The notes below the pieces were generated by a model. That model had not been told where the DNA came from. It saw nothing but the letters and a program-made list of their open reading frames with translations, and did no database searches. Position numbers and translations under genes: made by a program. DNA of 64,000 bases. It comes from Eunapius fragilis. Lineage: Eukaryota > Porifera > Demospongiae > Spongillida > Spongillidae. Within the stretch, counting starts at the first letter, position 1, and each line of letters opens with the position of its first letter. The stretch is from assembly GCA_963681505.1 (NCBI GenBank), contig OY811971.1, positions 8,799,991 to 8,863,990 of the forward strand, in the 5' to 3' direction. Of this stretch, positions 1 to 12,079 are shown piece after piece.

Positions 1-660
1 TGTAACTGTATAATTTATATTGTATGTACATATATCCTAGATGGAATCATTATGCTTGTTTGATGTGCTGCATGAATTATTTTTCAAATCAAATTCAACA
101 ATCATAGTGTGTATTTTGCAAATGTTTAAGAGATTACATGTATGTCATGAACTTCAAATCTGTAGAGAGAAATTAATGTTTATCTATTCATTTGTGGGTT
201 GATAAATAACCAATCTCAATTGCCAGACTAAGTCTTGATCTCTGACATATTATAAATCTGCAAAGGAAGTATTGAACATGTTAAAAATCTATTCTGGCCA
301 CTTGTCGCTTAAAATTACTAACCATGTGTGTCTTAAGTTCATTGAAATATTGATGCCATATTTCTTTAGAGAATTGTTCAAATGCCCTGGTGGAGCACAG
401 CTGGCAAGGGATACTTTTGAGCAAAACAAGAGCTTCTACCACAGCATTGCTGCTACAATGATTGCAAAAGATCTTGGACATGTAGTGTAGATGCATGTAA
501 CCATTGATCTAACAGGAAACATTTGAATCCCAAGTTTAATATGTGTGTGTACCTGAGAGCATTGTAGACCTTTAAAGCAATTCTTCTAATGATTTCCCGT
601 GGGTTTTTTATGTACAATTTCTCTTCCCAGTCGTACCATTATATGAAGTTCAATGGTGCT
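1..660. other. Left edge, no supported gene
   Basis: AT-rich. Opposing short frames at 272-496 have no recognisable motif. A host exon here cannot be excluded. Confidence 0.3.
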
Positions 661-663
661 ATC

Positions 664-706
664 TAGAGAGAGGGAGGGAGAGAGAGGGGGGGAATAGGGA
701 GGGAGG

Positions 707-752
<46 letters not shown>

Positions 753-779
753 GAGAGAGAGAGAGAGCAAGGGAGGGAG
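664..779. repeat. (GA)n microsatellite
   Basis: About 115 bp of GA/GGGA repeats. The long Leu/Ser frame on the minus strand across it is an artefact. Confidence 0.95.
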
Positions 780-2730
780 GGGAGAGATTGAACATGTAAC
801 ATATTATGGTCAACAATGACATGCTCGTTGATTTCAGTATTGGTATGAATTTAATTATCACTGCAATTACATGTAGTGGGTGTTGATTCATTATTGCCCA
901 CTAATTTCAATTGAAATTTGATGGGTATACCTTTTCTTTGTGCCTACCCATGTGCATTAATGCATAAGGGTGACTTGAAACCAAATAACCAAAATGTCTT
1001 AATATGCAACATTCACTACTCTGTCTTCATCATCTAATATGTACTATTGCACTTGTTCAAGTACTATAATTCATCCCCTGTTATCATGCTTCCTGGGATC
1101 AAGCATGTGATATTTATTGTATGCATGGACTCACATTTCCACATGCATGCATTTAAATGCAGAGAGGTTAGTTCATGTGTGATGGGCTCAGGACCTCTGA
1201 GCAAATAAATAGTTTCCATGGATCCTAATAATGGTCTGATACCATACAATGTTGCACCAGGCCTTGTACCATGCTATATGGGTGGCTTAATTACGTACCT
1301 AGCCCACTGTGGAAATTTTAAGACTGCGCCAATTAGGTACATGTACCTGCATTTTGTTTCCCGACTGTACACTTTGTCTATATATGTGATATTATTGCAG
1401 CGAATATGGCCCATATTTGTTTCCAAAATTTATGAGTTCTATGACAGCCACATCCTCTACAACTTCTTTCTAATTAGTCTATCCATCATGCAGTTAAAAT
1501 GGCCTGCTGAATTTTACATCTTATGCTCCTTTGTGGAAAATGTGCATCCTTTTCACTTGCATGATCAATGATCCCCATCTATTTATTAATGTGAAAGGAA
1601 GCCCTCAATATGTCCATGAAGGTGCCAATGATACTCTATTTTCAGTACATTTATCTGCCACATTTAATTACCTTTGTTCATCTGGAGGGTATAATATTAA
1701 CATACTTCTGTGGATACCACTGATCTGGTATGGAGACAGAATCAAGTACGTCGTATTTCGTGCTTTAATTGGGGATCCTTTTATGCTAGGAAGTGCCAAG
1801 ATATGATAATACTGTGTAATACTGGACCTTTGAATCATCTGGTTTTTAATGCATGAACATTGATACATGTACCAAAAAAATGCTCCTTGTATCTTAAACA
1901 CTATATTAAATCTCCGAACCATAAAGTTCATCAATAGAGAGAAATTAAATTTGTCGTCATAAATGCATGAATAGGTACAATAATGAAAAGCGGTGAGCAG
2001 TATCCCTTGTTTGTCAATTGCATGTTCTCTTTTCATCTGTGGAACAAAAACATTCCTCTCAACCTGCTGCCTGAGACCAAGCTATGAACAGATGCCACAA
2101 GCAACATCAAACTGACACCTGCTTCAACTATAATTACACATGGTCACATGCATATTTGCAGACAAGCAGGCAATGCACACAATCGATTAACTATACGTAC
2201 ATGTTTCAAATCATATTATTCTTTATGTCTCTGGTTAGCGCCATGAATGTCTAGAGAACAAATTGGAGCTGGTTCGGCTAGACTGACATATTTAAACGTC
2301 TGCAGCCACTTTGCATGGCTGTAGCACATTGCCCTCTCTATGCTCATCAATTATCCCACAAATCAGATGATGAGATTGCATGGTTAAAGCCACATTGATC
2401 ATCATTACGAAGCTGTATACAGATGCAAGTTCCACTTATATACATCTCTGGCAGTCTATTCTCTCTACTCGCTGTTATCTACATGGTTGTAACTGATATT
2501 ACTTGCTGCAAGCTATCTTATCTTCGTCAATTCCCACATCAATTATCCCACAAATAATGAGATAGCACATACATGCATTATAGATTTGGTTTATGTCACA
2601 TTATTGGCCGTTACAAAGCTGATACAAATGCAAGTTCCCCTTCATTTTGTAACTCTGGCTGTCTATTCTCTCACCCCACTCGCTATGTCTACATGGTTGG
2701 AACTGATATTACTTGTTGCAAGGTGTATTA
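780..2730. other. No supported gene
   Basis: AT-rich. About 2,330-2,500 and 2,520-2,710 are an imperfect direct repeat (caattatcccacaaat, gctgata.a.atgcaagttcc, ggctgtctattctctc), about 170 bp each. Confidence 0.5.
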
Positions 2731-2734
2731 GCAT

Positions 2735-3365
2735 CTAGGAAATTTGAGGGGGACAAGAAAATTTGTATAGACCCATTGTCTGGAAGTGTAGAGCTTGATG
2801 AGAGGAAATTATGAATCTGCATTTAATCTGACTGAAGAGAAAAAAGTAACGAGAGATTTAAAAAAGAGGGCATAGGGGTTCCACCCTACATTTTGTCGCA
2901 TTTTTCTGTCCTTTTTGCATGTTTTGCTTCCGATTCACATAGGAGTCACACTGATCAATTCCTTGCAGTGAAAGGCTCATCAGCACCCAAGCACATTCTG
3001 TAGACCCATTGCTATTAAAACGTAGAGCAATGAAATTAACGTTTTAACCCGGCCATTCCAGTAATACGTGTGGTTGGCTTAATTACCGGGTTAAAAGGTG
3101 TTTAAGGGTTTACAGATTGTTTTGGCAACTTTCTCTGCAAGAAATCAAATGTTGCGACTTGCACATGAATTTGAAAGATAGAAAATTGCAATAAAATGTA
3201 AGGGGCATATCTATGCCCTCTTTTAAAAATACTCCATTACTTTTTCTCTCAAGTCAGACATTTATTTTATAGAAGATTCATAATCCTCTCATCTAGCTAC
3301 ATTATTGGACGATGGGGTTCATACAGATTTTATTGCCCCCCCCCCCCCACCCCCCCAGGGGAATT
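2735..3365. mobile_element. Fold-back/MITE-like element with about 170-bp arms
   Basis: The left arm (gacaagaaaatttgtataga to gagggcataggggttcc) and right arm (ggggcatatctatgccctct to cagattttattgcccc) are reverse complements with indels. A small palindrome (ttttaacccgg / ccgggttaaaa) lies in the centre (3,044-3,095). The right end runs into C14. Confidence 0.7.
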
Positions 3366-3984
3366 AATAACATTTACATAACTAGTGTATGTTGAAATTT
3401 GTTTTCTACCAACAGATAGGCTTATTGTCTTCGTTAAGTTAAGGTGATAATATATTCATGCATTACACTTCCTCATTACAGTAAGCACCATAGGCTGATC
3501 AGTCACCTAATGTGTGACATAGCTCAGTTACCTCCTATGCAAATTTACATGCTAGTGTTTAGCAAAAGGAAATGCTTGCTCTGCTTATTTTGTAAATAAA
3601 CGTTACCCTGGAAATATAAAGTGAGGGAAATTAACGATGGATGAATGGGATAAGATATTTATGGAAATGATAGCAAGTTCGTAGAGTGCCACATTTAATA
3701 TTGCTTTTGTACATTTATGGAAATAATGGAATTAAAAATAACAACTATGGGATTAAAAATAAGACCTACTTTTTTTGCAAGCATATCAAATTTATCCTTG
3801 CCTTTGCTAAGGTTTGAAGGCTATGGTACAGTGGTCATGAAATAGGCTCTGCGATGTAATCAATTCTGTCATGACTCTCACATAAGTTTGAATTCTCACA
3901 GACAAGTTTGAAGTTCTTGTATGTTATCTGGCTCCGTACTTTTCAAAAGCATACACATGAAATTAAATATCTGTACACATATTC

Positions 3985-4772
3985 TTAACCTTAATTCTCC
4001 AGGTCCAAGTCCTACGCGTAGGACCAATATTTGAAAATTCATTATAAATAGAAATGCAGTTTTTTGGTATCCATTTCTCTACTGCTGTTTGATGTGTCTA
4101 TCGTGCTAATTTTACCAATTGTCAATCTATTTTTTAAATCACACCCTTGGTTACATGATGCTAATAAGCAGATACGGTTCTTAAAAATGCATTATGTAGA
4201 GAATTTAATTGTCACAGAAAACTTTTTTTGAACGTTTTTTGAAGCATGATGTGTGTGCTACTATATACATTCTATGGCAGTGTTTCTACTCTAATTGGTT
4301 TTGCCATTTTTACTGAAAACACACTTACGTTTTCAAGATTTTGTCCATTCACTTGGCTATTCCTTGCAACATGCATCTGCAAATACCTATCGTTCATAAG
4401 CTTGTGGACCTAGCAATTTCCAAATCTACAATGTACTTTTTTATATGCTTAGTGCAAAAGACCTATCTTACTACCCTTCTTTTAACATGTTGCCCTGATC
4501 ATCCCAACATTACTTTTTAGTACTTTAAGTTGCTTTGCGATTTACCGCAAATACATCTTTTAGCAATGCAGTATTGATTGTATTTGACAATCATTGAAGA
4601 ATTGCAAGAAAGTAAAAATATTTTCTGAATTAATAACCATTTCAACAGTACAATGAGATTTTAGTTTGTTCTTAGATCATATGAGTTTGCTAAAAATTAA
4701 TTTTAACTTGCGTCCTACGCGTAGGATGATAATTCTATGCATAGGACGACTGGAGATTAAAAGTTAAGAAAG
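3985..4772. mobile_element. TIR element, about 785 bp
   Basis: cttaaccttaattctccagg followed by tcctacgcgtaggac (3,985-4,026) is the inverted counterpart of gtcctacgcgtagg.. and gactggagattaaaagttaa (4,706-4,771). The centre is AT-rich with no gene. Confidence 0.6.
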
Positions 4773-4929
4773 TTCTAATTGAAAAAAATTAGAAGTCAGA
4801 ACAATGTGCACATTTGTGATCAGATGCTAGCATGCAAATATTACTAGTACGCAGATAAAAGAGGAATGCAAATGGCAAGGTCTATTTTAAAGTGGTTCAC
4901 ATAGAGACCCACAATGGCTGTAATTTCAA

Positions 4930-5240
4930 ATCCTCAAACAAATTTGGGACACAAGGAATAAAAACATTCTCTAAATGAGATACAGGTTGATGGCATATAG
5001 GAATGAAATGCGAGGGTGGTGTAGAAAGCAAAGGAACAAGTCTTCTGATTGAAAAGGATAAACCTGTCATATTTAACTGTGTGCTTTATATATAGGTCTA
5101 TTTCATTTTTCCTTTTCAATCAGACTCTCTTTATTTTTACACCAACATTGCATTTCATTGCTATATACCACCAATCTTCTGGTTTAGAGATTGCTTTTAT
5201 TACTTACTTCTTAATGAATGGTGGTTTTCAAATTGGAACG
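4930..5240. repeat. Fold-back repeat, about 120-bp arms
   Basis: ctctaaatgagatacaggtt..ttctgattgaaaagga (4,970-5,060) is the imperfect reverse complement of tccttttcaatcagactctc..ttctggtttagag (5,108-5,189). Outer text extends it. A diverged single arm recurs at 53,470-53,575. Confidence 0.7.
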
Positions 5241-5244
5241 CAAG

Positions 5245-6689
5245 GTATAAGAATCGTAATTTTAAATTATTTTGTTGATTTTTTTAAAATATAGTGGATC
5301 TGACACAACCCTTCTAGTATGTGACTAGGGTTAAAAACCTTGTAGCTCTGCTCAAGCAGGTAAGCAATAGACGTTTTATTGTCCAGTAAGTTTATTTTAG
5401 GAACACAACTCTATGCACTCCACCATTCTATCCATCATATCTTTGTATATGTGTTCCATTTTCAGGTTTGGTTATCTGACTGAACTGGTTGTTAACTGAT
5501 AGGAAGCATTGATGAGTATATCAATGAAAATTGCTAACAGCCACAGGCTATAATCCATTGCTTACAAATGTCTAGCTTATATGGCTGTATGCTATAGTGA
5601 TCATTTAAATGCAGAGATGGGGAAAAGAAATGTACTTTCATACTGGAAAGAAATAGTAAAGCTAAATTGCCTAATTTAAATCTGTCCACCTTCACATCAA
5701 TGAATCAGGATTTTTTTTACGTTTCACAAGAGGAGACTGTACCCGTATTCACATTTAACAATTTTCAATACATTATGCCTGTTTGAAATCTAATTTCTTA
5801 CTGAGTCTATGTTGAGGCCAGTCTTTGTACTAACCTCCATGAATTTCATACCATACTGTGCTTCCAACTGTGAAAACAGAAGGTTATCCCTTAAAATTAT
5901 GTACACTTGTATTTTCCTCCAAGGTCCGCACTGAATTCTTTCTTAAGCAACACACAGCATCCTTTATAAAATGTATTTTTCTGTTCTCCTTTTAAGCTCA
6001 TCACACATAACTCTTTCGTACACTGTTTCTTTAAAAAACGTTTCTTATTCACTCTAAATCCATCACACCTATTAGGAAGTTTACAGTGTCACAGAGCAGT
6101 AATGCTAAAAGGTGTGTTCACATGATTATGTGCAGACCAACTGTAACTGGAAGTTACGATTTTGGCCATTCCAAGCATAAACCACTGCCTCCTGATCTAT
6201 AAAGCAGCCCAGCTAGGCACTAGCATACGAGAAGCTAAAAATCAGAAAGCGTTAGTTGGCTAGCTTAGTAGCTGGTACACTTCACACCTACTTTTATGCA
6301 TTAAAATGTTCTCTATTTTATTCGCTTACTGGTGATACTGCCAAAGCAATGCTTGTGACATGAGCGTAGAAGAAATAGCTGGTGTTTGGATAGTACATTG
6401 TGATTATAGGTGGTTGGGTTATTGTTGATGTAATAATAGCAGAAGTTAATTTGGTAGTTGGTTGACAAAGTTGGTCTGATGATTTGACTGGAGTAAGTTG
6501 AAGTTTTCAGTGATACAACTGAACCCTCCAAAGATCATATTAGGCTGTTCTGTTGTTGCATTAAGTCATAAATACATTTCACTGCGACTTGCATACGGTT
6601 CTCAAAATCACTGTTATACCAGCTCCAGATACTGGCATCATCAAAACTGTCAGCACTGTTTGTGCATAGGAGTGGATATGAATTTATAG
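5245..6689. other. No supported gene
   Basis: AT-rich intergenic or intronic DNA. I see no exon, tRNA or repeat pair. Confidence 0.4.
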
Positions 6690-7215
6690 AGGACTGTGTG
6701 GTGTTGGTATGAGTATCAATGAGGCAGTGGTGGGAACAGGACTAATGGAGGCAGTGGTGGGAATAGGAGTGGTGGAGGCAATAGTGGGAATAGGAGTACT
6801 GTGTGGTGTTGGTATGAGGATCAATGAACGAGAACAGGAGCAATGGACGCGGTGGTGGGAACAAGACTGATGGAGGTAGTGGTGAGAATAGGAGTGATGG
6901 AGGCAGTGGTGGGAATAGGAGTAATTTATAGAGGACTGTGGTGTTGGTATGAGGATCAATGAACGAGAACAGGAGCAATGGAGGCAGTGGTGGGAACAGA
7001 ACTAATGGAAGCAGTGGTGGATAGGATTGATGGATTCAGTAGTGGGAACAGGAGTGGTGGGAATAAGAATGTTGGAGGCAGTGGTGGGAATAGGAGTGGT
7101 GGGAATAGGAGTGATGGAGGCAGTGGTGGGAACAGGAGTGGTGGGAATAGGAGTGATGGAGGCAGTGGTGGGAACAGGAGTAGTAGGAACAGGAGAGATG
7201 GAGACAGAGTTGCGC
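6690..7215. repeat. Minisatellite region, 27-42-bp units in higher-order blocks
   Basis: Units of ggaggcagtggtgggaa.ag with gagtggtgggaataggagtg recur throughout. A larger block (ggtgttggtatgag.atcaat) recurs at about 6,698, 6,803 and 6,940. Because units are multiples of three, frames stay open on both strands (Gly/Ser/Asn-rich on plus, Pro/Leu/Ser-rich on minus). These frames are probably not genes. Confidence 0.85.
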
Positions 7216-8010
7216 AAATCAATGACTCCTCCTACTCTATGAACAATAACCCACCCCATATACGTACTGTTTGCTTGCTTGCCTCCCCCAGGGTGTGATC
7301 ACACAAATACATGATAAAAGTGTTGTGGGTAATGGCCCGCAACTTCTGGAAATGCATATTGAACCAGATAAAATTATCCAATTGATTATTCTGAAGTTTC
7401 AAGTTTCATTTACATCCAGCATCTCTGGCTCCACTTGCCAGTACGAAGCATTAAACAGCACAATGAAAAAAATTTATACTCTCATCATGGGACTATATAC
7501 TTCTTCGACCCCCATCACCATCCACCACAGAGATTCCCCCTGATATTAATATTACACTATCCTGTGTAATTAATATTAATAGCACTACACTTTCACTTTT
7601 TATACTTCAAGCTGACATAACAATGAGTACATCATGTATGGGCCAAGAAAACATGCCAGTTACAAAGGTAAACATACGAGGCTTAATATAAGTTTGCACT
7701 TACAACACAACAAAGAAATAGTGTATGTATGTGTTATTGTTGATCTCTTATCATCTGTTTCAGTTGAAATTATGAAATGCATGTGTGTGTATTTGTGCAT
7801 GCATGTGAGCATGGGGTGTTCTGATCATTTCAAGGTAGACCTACCATTGTAGTTACATTTGAGGCTGGTTACTTACATTCGTTTGTTAATGTAACAACCC
7901 ACCTGGTAAATTTTAGCTTTTAACATACTCCCTCTTTTTTCCAACTGATGAAGCTCCACCTGCTCACCAACCTGGTCCACTTGCTGGTCAACATGATGCC
8001 TCAGGTAGGA
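7216..8010. other. Region with weak coding hints
   Basis: A possible small exon at 7,955-8,004 (after AACTGATGAAG, APPAHQPGPLAGQ, then CAG|GTAGGA) is the only plausible coding trace. Confidence 0.25.
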
Positions 8011-8900
8011 ATTTACATTGAAAATTTATACTTCAACAGCAGTATCTATAATTTTAAAGCGATATAAAGTAAAAAATAAAAAAACTGTACTAATGTGGAA
8101 TCGACTCCCCTCCTGCCCACAAACATGACACAAATCTGCTCGACCACCAAGTTTTTGTATGCAAATATTACCTCAATTGTGACTATTAGCATGAATAGCA
8201 GTACGTTATAGCGGGAGAGTAACATATATATGGAGATATTCTATAGCAAATGTCATGTTATTATGCTAGGGGGCAGGTGGGATACCGTATAGAGAGGTGA
8301 ATTCTATCTTGCGATTCCCCCGCCTGCCCCCCTACTGTCAAAAAACTCTTACGACAATGAGGTGTAGCATTCGCGGCGATTACACGTTAAAATACTATTT
8401 TGATGAGGGATTATGTACAGTGTATAGCTATATGCGAAATATTTGGTCATACCGCGATACAAACGTGCATAGAATCGACGGAGATAAGACGGAAATGTGG
8501 ACGGCGATAAGCGGAACTATACGGAAAGTAATTCAGCAGACCGGTGCGCAACTAGCACTGCAACAAAAAAAAAAAAAAACTTGAATCAATTCTTGATTTT
8601 CAATTGATTTGTCACCTACTTTCTGCATAGTACATAATATTAATGTCATTTTGAACTTGGTATGTAAACTTGTACCAGAATGTAATCTATCAATTGACAA
8701 TCAAGAATTGATTCGACGAGTTGTTTTGAAGTGTTCAGCCATACACGTATTTCTCAATTTATTCAGGAACACACCAAAAAAAGACCGCGAATCAATTTTT
8801 GATTTGATATTTTACATCACTTGTAAAATTATCGCAAGAATGAACTATATTATTACGCAGGTGTGCTCAATGATCTGTAAAATCAAATTGATTTGACACA
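8010..8900. repeat. Composite dispersed repeat, paralogue of 32.0-33.0 kb
   Basis: Shares block order with 32,030-33,010. The internal 8,330-8,570 part (open for 95 codons from 8,297) is unique to this copy and has higher GC and CpG content, with no recognisable protein. Confidence 0.6.
8085..8180 (-). mobile_element. tRNA-like SINE head, partial copy
   Basis: Minus-strand AGCAGATTTGTGTCATG and GAGTCGATTCC correspond to the A and B boxes of the SINE copies at 9.7 kb and 32.1 kb. Confidence 0.5.
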
Positions 8901-9400
8901 TTTTTTCCCTGTGGAAGAACGATCGATCAAAATAGGACGTAAATAGTTAAGGAGAGATGGCACGTGCTCATATTAGTCACTTGCCCTCACTGCAAGTAGT
9001 TTTGTTGATCGATCACGCGGCAATCCATAATATCCTATGCATGCATCACTTCCTGAGCTGAGGTTGTCTGGTGGCATGCACCTGTAATCTTAATTATTTG
9101 AATTGTATAACTTCAATTCCTCTCCATACGTAGTAGTACTGTGCGTAATATCTGTAGTAGTATTTAAAATTTAATTTTATCCATGTTGTGTTGTGTGGCT
9201 ATTACGTTATCAACAAAAAAGAAAAAAAGAGAGAAATACTATGCATGCAGGAGAAAAAAAAAAACAACACGCATGAAGTTTTAAAGTCAGTGAGTTTCTT
9301 TAAAGTTAGTACCCTACACTTGACACAAAAGAAGGGAGAGTGTTGAATCACCCGGCCTCCACTAACTGTTTCTCTGTGGAGAATTTCTGTTGAGTGACAG
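8900..9400. other. Region without supported gene
   Basis: AT-rich with poly-A runs. Nothing recognised. Confidence 0.4.
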
Positions 9401-9409
9401 TATAAAGTC

Positions 9410-9830
9410 AACAGAAACCAGCTACCAGTGGCGTCACACCTTGAAGTAAGCTTTTTCCACTTCGGGAGTCGAGGAATAGAACCGGTGATACGCTGCCGCA
9501 CAATCCGGAGTAGTGGATAAACGACGATGGGGAGGAAATCCGATGGACCCCGAACCTTGAACACGGTACCTCGAGCATGATAGCTCTCGTCGTAACCCAC
9601 TATGCCACGACTGCACTTGCTTGAAATAATGTGATTGGAACCTATACTTCAACAACAGCACCTTTAATTTTAAAGGGGCATATGCATAATAAGAAAAAAA
9701 AAACTGTACTAACGTGGAATCGAACTCCTGATTATATCCACCTTCTGGCCTTGTGACAGACAAGCATGACACCAATTTGCTTGACCGCCAAGTCTTTATA
9801 TGCAAATATACTATTACCTCAATTGCACCT
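9410..9830 (-). mobile_element. tRNA-derived SINE-like element, copy 1
   Basis: The minus strand from about 9,810 has a head with GGTCAAGCAAATTGGTGTCA (A-box-like) and AGTTCGATTCC (B box, about 9,718-9,728). A second head with TGGCATAGTGGGTTACGACG follows at about 9,586-9,605. Both are tRNA-like promoters for RNA polymerase III. The double-headed arrangement recurs at 31,740-32,160. Confidence 0.65.
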
Positions 9831-9839
9831 GTCAATGGT

Positions 9840-9990
9840 AACTGCAAGTCCCCAACTTGCCCAAGATCTTGCCCAAGGTGCCAAGATTATGCCGGCCAAG
9901 TTCTGACCAAGATCTTACCCAAGATATGGCAATATCTCAGCCTCCTCCGGCCAAGATCTTGCTCCTCTTGGCAAGAACTTTTTGCTGGGG
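9840..9990. repeat. Short imperfect repeats of ccaagatcttgc type
   Basis: The words cccaagatcttgccc and ggccaagatctt recur five or more times in 150 bp. No coding role seen. Confidence 0.6.
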
Positions 9991-10059
9991 TCATTTGACC
10001 AGTTATTAATCTCCAACAGTGGGCAGTGGGGCATTTGATTTAATAAATCCCCCATATGG

Positions 10060-10430
10060 ATTGCACCAGGAGGAGCTACCCTCAGTGGTAGTAATCCTTC
10101 ATTGACTGGGTCATCCTACCAGAGCACACTGATGATGACTTCACTGGGGACTGGAGATGCTGGGAACTATATCTGTGGTGTGTCAGTCACCCCCATGGCC
10201 TCACAGTACATCACTGGACCAATGGGAAAGAATGTCTCCATCTTGGGTAGCTAAATACATTGTTTGTGGCATAACTATTATAAATTCTCTTATCTCATTC
10301 AGTTTCAGTACACACAGTAAACCTCACCACATCAGGCAGTCCAGATGTACTCTATCATGTCAGCACACACATTGTGGTCCAAAAGCATGTACATCTACAT
10401 GGACATGCACAACATCCTTATGTCCCGGAG
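10060..10430 (+). pseudogene. Ig-like domain exon remnants
   Basis: An open stretch at 10,070-10,247 encodes GATLSGSNPSLTGSSYQS, then TSLGTGDAGNYICGVSVTP, the D-x-G/A-x-Y-x-C end of an immunoglobulin domain. After a donor-like GG|GTAGCT, a second segment from about 10,306 (after TCATTCAG) reads HTVNLTTSGSPDVLYH, like the start of the next Ig domain, then loses similarity in a G20 run. Probably the relic of an Ig-superfamily receptor. Confidence 0.45.
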
Positions 10431-10451
10431 GGGGGGGGGGGGGGGGGGGGA
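10430..10451. repeat. Poly-G tract
   Basis: About 20 G. One of several long G/C homopolymers in the window, for example 29,521-29,550, 30,100-30,125 and 53,357-53,380. Confidence 0.9.
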
Positions 10452-10469
10452 GGTTTGCAGTTACCATTG

Positions 10470-10986
10470 CCGGCCCGTGCGCAGGATTTTGGAAAGGGGG
10501 GTTCGATTAACTGCCAAGGTATAAAGGGGGCGTCGGTCACAAAATAGGGTACTCACGCGGGGAAGCTCGTTAATTACATAATTGCACGCAAGATCAGCCC
10601 TCTCTACTTCAGTGCACACAAGGTCAGCCCTCTCCACGTCAATGCACCAAGATCATGCAGCCCTCTCTACTTCAGACAGAAGGTCAGTCCTCTCCGTCAA
10701 TGCACACAGACATGCGATATCACTGTAGGTCAATGGCTATGCTCTCGCGCCATCAGACTAATGAGATGGCATATCATCAATATGATCTGTACAATGTCGA
10801 AAGTATTTGGTGATATTGCCATGCTTCTGATTGCTACCTCTGGAGTCTTTTACGTGACGCCATTTTCGATCGAAATATCATATTCACAAGCTTAAAAAGT
10901 AGGCGTGGCTAAACCGAAGGGTGAGGAGGTCGGGCCAGGGCGGGAGTTTGATCGAACCCCTCGAACCCCCCATACGTACGGGCCTG
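10470..10986. mobile_element. Non-autonomous TIR element, about 517 bp
   Basis: The left end is CCGGCCCGTGCGCAGGATTT followed by ggaaaggggggttcgat. From the right end the opposite strand reads CAGGCCCGTACGTATGGGGG then gttcgatc. CCATTG and TCATTG flank it, a 5-of-6 match to a target duplication. Internal imperfect repeats (cagccctctctacttca) occur three times at 10,580-10,710. hAT-like ends. Confidence 0.6.
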
Positions 10987-11364
10987 TCATTGCAAACCTT
11001 CCAACTTATGAAAAAATGTATGAGGGTGATCAGGGGAGGGGGACATGTCTTCATGGGTGTATGGTAGCCTTTTACTATCTGTGAGTCTGTGATGCTTGCA
11101 CGTAGCATGGGTCCAATATGATCAGCTAGGCACAGGTGCAGCACTATGATGGGGTATCATTACCGTGTTTCTGCAGCTGTCACTTGATCACGTATGGGGT
11201 CTGATGCAGATTCAAAAACTTAATTTAGACTGACCTTTTGCGAACAAAATTTTCTGTTTGTGAATTTTCCCTTCAGAGTGCCTTTGTATATCAAGTGCTC
11301 CTTGATGTTTAATGGATACATCCTTTTGGCAAACTTTGCAAAAAATAGTGGTCAGTATTTTTTG

Positions 11365-11575
11365 CCGATATGTCTTTATTGCGATATGAGTAAAATATCG
11401 AGATATTGTATATTATTAATCCCGCTAATAATCACAGAATTTTCATACTTGAGGAAAGATATTAGAGACTGTGTTGTTGCGGCAGCAATAGACACTACAA
11501 CATATAAACCGTGTTATTAGTGCGCAGGTGGGATATCGTATAGAGTGCTAAATTCTATCTTGCGATTCCCTAACA
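11365..11575. repeat. Dispersed repeat R1, copy 1
   Basis: About 210 bp, partner of 32,240-32,460. The last 50 bp (caggtgggatatcgtatag to ttgcgattccc) also occur at about 8,272-8,322. Confidence 0.85.
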
Positions 11576-11930
11576 CTGTGTAATAAGGGTTGTTATACAT
11601 GTTCGTATAACATTGTTGTACACACTGTTATACAATTCATATAACTGTGTATAACTGAGTGTATGGCCATGGTCTCACCCGTCAGTTATATTCATTGCAT
11701 ATGGTCTCATACACAGCCAACAGTTTACTGTATGGTAACAATATTGATAAGCCAATCAACCTATATCAAGCCAGATGTGAATATTGTATCATGATGATAG
11801 CGCTGACAACATGGTACTAGGATCGAAATAAAAATTTTTACCACATGTTATCAATTTGTATCTAGCTTGTTATCTTGTCGTATGTCTATTGATAACAGCT
11901 TGTACCAGTATTGATACAATAGTACCGATA

Positions 11931-11949
11931 TATATATATATATATATAG
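11931..11949. repeat. (TA)n microsatellite
   Basis: About 19 bp of alternating TA. Confidence 0.9.
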
Positions 11950-12079
11950 CAACAAAAATATATATACCTGCATACCGAAGTGTGTAAATGAAGTTCCCAT
12001 TGTTTGGATCTCTCGGATGCTCTCAAATCACTGACTATCACTGACGTATACTGAATCGTCATTTTATATGTGTACACTT

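Noticed and set aside
586..891. Leu/Ser-rich 101-codon frame
   Set aside because: It is the translation of a (GA)n microsatellite on the other strand.
6684..7298. Multiple overlapping frames of 70-106 codons
   Set aside because: They come from a minisatellite with unit lengths divisible by three. Frames are open on both strands at once.
8297..8584. 95-codon frame with higher CpG
   Set aside because: No motif, ends in a poly-A run, and lies in a dispersed repeat.
9560..9730. Possible functional tRNA genes
   Set aside because: A and B boxes are present, but no complete cloverleaf or acceptor stem could be drawn. The same text recurs as a SINE.
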